NCBI RefSeq assembly: GCF_001679785.1 | Contig: NZ_CP016291.1 | Coordinates: 62,001-126,000 of the forward strand | Length of the DNA stretch: 64,000 nt | Origin: Rhizobium leguminosarum | Lineage (GTDB): Bacteria > Pseudomonadota > Alphaproteobacteria > Rhizobiales > Rhizobiaceae | Direction of reading: 5' to 3' | Shown here: positions 62,251 through 64,000 of the stretch, in pieces | Layout: each line of letters starts with the position of its first letter | Numbering within the stretch: the stretch's first letter is position 1 | Position numbers and translations under genes: made by a program | The notes under the pieces: generated by a model | The model's input: the letters and a program-made list of their open reading frames with translations, nothing else | The model's database searches: none | Told to the model about the DNA's origin: nothing

Positions 62251-63318
62251 ATGATGAAATTCTCAACACAGGCGGCAGGCGCCGCGGTATTTGTCCTGTC
62301 CTTGCTCGGCGGTACTTCCGCCTTTGCGCAAACCGCCGTTTCGGATGCGACAGTGGCATTCCTCATGCCCGACCAGGGCTCGACCCGCTACGAGGAGCAC
62401 GACCACCCGGGCTTCGTCGCGGAAATGAAGAAACTTTGCGCGTCGTGCAAGGTTCTCTATCAGAACGCCGATGCCGATATCGCAAAACAGCAGCAACAGT
62501 TCAATTCGGCCATCACGCAAGGCGCCAAGGTCATCGTGCTGGACCCTGTGGATTCGGCGGCCGCCGCATCGCTCGTCCAGCTCGCACAGAGCCAGGGCGT
62601 CAAGGTCATTGCCTATGACCGTCCGATCCCGAAGGGGAAGGCCGATTTCTACGTCTCCTTCGACAACAAGGCGATCGGCAAGGCGATCGCGGAATCGCTC
62701 GTCCAGCATCTGAAGGCACAGAAGGTGCCGACCGAAGGCGGCGGCATTCTGCAGATCAACGGTTCACCGACCGATGCGGCTGCCGGGCTGATCAAGGACG
62801 GCATTCATGAGGGTCTGGCGAGCGGCGGATACAAGACCCTTGCCGAATTCGACACGCCCAACTGGCAGCCCGCGAACGCCCAGCAATGGGCGGGCGGGCA
62901 GATCACCCGCTTCGGCAAACAGATCGTCGGCGTGGTCGCTGCCAATGACGGCACCGGCGGCGGCGCCATCGCAGCTTTCAAGGCGGCGGGTGTGGATCCG
63001 GTGCCGCCGGTCACCGGCAATGATGCGACGATCGCTGCGCTGCAGCTGATCATAGCAGGGGATCAGTACAATACGATTTCCAAGCCGAGTGAAATCGTCG
63101 CCGCTGCCGCTGCCAACGTCGCCGTGAAGCTCCTGGCCGGAGAAACGATCAAGGCCGAAATGACGCTCTACGACACGCCCGCACAGCTCTTCGTACCGGC
63201 TGTCGTTACCGCCGAAAACCTCAAGGCCGAGATCATCGACAAGAAGATCAACACCGCCGAGGAGCTGTGCACCGGCCGCTATGCCGACGGCTGCAAGAAA
63301 CTCGGCATCACCAAGTAA
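62251..63318 (+). CDS. Sugar ABC transporter substrate-binding protein (ribose/xylose class)
   Basis: 355 residues from ATG 62251 with GGGAGGAG six bases upstream; signal peptide cleavage near AFA-QTA (about 27). VAFLMPDQGSTRYEEHDHPGF, VIVLDPVDSAAAASLVQLAQSQGVKVIAYDRPI and VAANDGTGGGAIAAFKAAG identify the periplasmic-binding family 4 (RbsB/XylF-like). The conserved YDR segment resembles xylose-binding proteins, but the sugar is not certain. Confidence 0.9.
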   Translation: MMKFSTQAAGAAVFVLSLLGGTSAFAQTAVSDATVAFLMPDQGSTRYEEHDHPGFVAEMKKLCASCKVLYQNADADIAKQQQQFNSAITQGAKVIVLDPVDSAAAASLVQLAQSQGVKVIAYDRPIPKGKADFYVSFDNKAIGKAIAESLVQHLKAQKVPTEGGGILQINGSPTDAAAGLIKDGIHEGLASGGYKTLAEFDTPNWQPANAQQWAGGQITRFGKQIVGVVAANDGTGGGAIAAFKAAGVDPVPPVTGNDATIAALQLIIAGDQYNTISKPSEIVAAAAANVAVKLLAGETIKAEMTLYDTPAQLFVPAVVTAENLKAEIIDKKINTAEELCTGRYADGCKKLGITK

Positions 63319-63328
63319 TCGAGCCAAG

Positions 63329-63360
63329 GGAAAGCGCGGCCGGCCACCGGTCGCGCTTCC
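63329..63360 (+). other. Intercistronic stem-loop after the sugar-binding-protein gene
   Basis: GGAAAGCGCGGCCGG and CCGGTCGCGCTTCC form a long stem with one bulged A and one mismatch, starting 10 bases after the stop codon. No U-run follows. Confidence 0.6.
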
Positions 63361-63388
63361 GATTTTCGCTTTTTCGAAAGGCCAGGCG

Positions 63389-64000
63389 ATGTCTGAAACC
63401 TCTCATACTCCTGACCCTTCCCGTCAGCCTGTCCTCAGTCTGCGTGGAATATCGAAGAACTTTGGAGCAGTGTCGGCGCTCACCGATATCGAACTCGATG
63501 TGTATGCCGGCGAGGTCGTGGCGCTCGTGGGCGACAACGGCGCCGGCAAATCGACGCTTGTCAAGATCCTGGCCGGCGTGCACCAGCCAAGCTCGGGCAC
63601 GATCTTCTTCGAAGACAAACCGGTCAACCTGTCGAGCCCGAGCGCCGCTCTCGACCTCGGCATCGCAACCGTCTTCCAGGATTTGGCGCTTTGCGAAAAT
63701 CTGGACGTCGTCGCCAATATCTTTCTCGGCAAGGAGCTCAGCCCCTATCAGCTCGATGAAGTCAAGATGGAGATCGCCGCCTGGAAGCTCTTGAACGAGC
63801 TTTCGGCCCGCCTTCCGAGCGTGCGCGAACCCGTCGCCTCGCTCTCCGGCGGACAGCGCCAGACGGTAGCAATCGCCCGATCGCTGTTGCTCCAGCCGAA
63901 ACTGATCATGCTCGACGAACCCACAGCAGCGCTCGGCGTCGCCCAGACCGCTGAAGTGCTTGACCTCATCGAGCGCGTGCGGGAACGCGGCCTCGCCGTC
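63389..64000 (+). CDS. Sugar ABC transporter ATP-binding protein, RbsA/XylG type (partial)
   Basis: The frame opens at ATG 63389 and runs off the right edge after 204 codons. LSLRGISKNFGAVSALTDIEL, Walker A GDNGAGKST near 49, signature SLSGGQRQ near 151 and Walker B LIMLDEPTAALG are visible. It resembles the first half of RbsA-type double ATPases or the single-domain version. Second gene of the sugar importer operon. Confidence 0.88.
   Translation, partial: MSETSHTPDPSRQPVLSLRGISKNFGAVSALTDIELDVYAGEVVALVGDNGAGKSTLVKILAGVHQPSSGTIFFEDKPVNLSSPSAALDLGIATVFQDLALCENLDVVANIFLGKELSPYQLDEVKMEIAAWKLLNELSARLPSVREPVASLSGGQRQTVAIARSLLLQPKLIMLDEPTAALGVAQTAEVLDLIERVRERGLAV

Overview
The window is GC-rich DNA from an alphaproteobacterium, most likely a large repABC plasmid of a Rhizobium of the leguminosarum/etli group. 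The main evidence is a repA-repB-repC cassette (57654 to 53956, minus strand) with an antisense-RNA gene in the repB-repC gap and 16-bp parS-like palindromes, plus the density of ABC importers and catabolic operons typical of rhizobial accessory replicons. I see no rRNA, tRNA or CRISPR array.

Layout. 1-2968: end of a sugar ABC importer operon (binding protein, two permeases, ATPase). 3006-3652: vapBC toxin-antitoxin pair. 3706-4217: decayed FAD amino-acid oxidase gene beside a MocR-type regulator (4221-5618), which diverges from a polyamine-type ABC importer and ridA (5857-10546). 10823-22295: nine tightly packed genes that combine GDP-heptose synthesis (gmhA, a nucleotidyltransferase-GmhB-kinase fusion, hddA) with a dolichol-phosphate-mannose-synthase-like glycosyltransferase, a large multi-membrane protein, a flippase-like protein, two SDR proteins and a GMC oxidoreductase. 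32987-22371 (minus): an eleven-gene catabolic operon with a two-component flavin monooxygenase, hydrolase, two aldehyde dehydrogenases, NIPSNAP and DUF1185 proteins and a polyamine-type importer, governed by an FCD-type GntR regulator with palindromic operators. 34294-37395: an FAD-NAD(P)-binding protein gene split by an ISNCY-type insertion sequence (35269-36979).

37500-53150 is an organosulfur region: tauABC; a seven-gene operon (FMN reductase, three very small proteins, alpha/beta hydrolase, unknown protein, frameshifted chaC); and a nine-gene operon whose acetyltransferase, M20 deacetylase, DszA/SnaA-type monooxygenase and amino-acid importer match the logic of S-alkylcysteine salvage. 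A related GTCTA-centred motif precedes all three units. 53319-53926: phd/parE pair. 53956-57812: repABC; repC carries an apparent single-base frameshift. 57813-58966: almost gene-free. 58967-64000: a ROK protein whose motif order looks circularly permuted, otsB, an AraC regulator and the start of another sugar ABC importer.

Recurring features: strong stem-loops directly follow the binding-protein gene in six of the seven ABC loci, and three genes (repC, chaC, the oxidase remnant) show frameshifts. The most unusual content is the heptose/polyprenyl glycan cluster with its trifunctional fusion, the permuted ROK protein, and the organosulfur operons with their small proteins.
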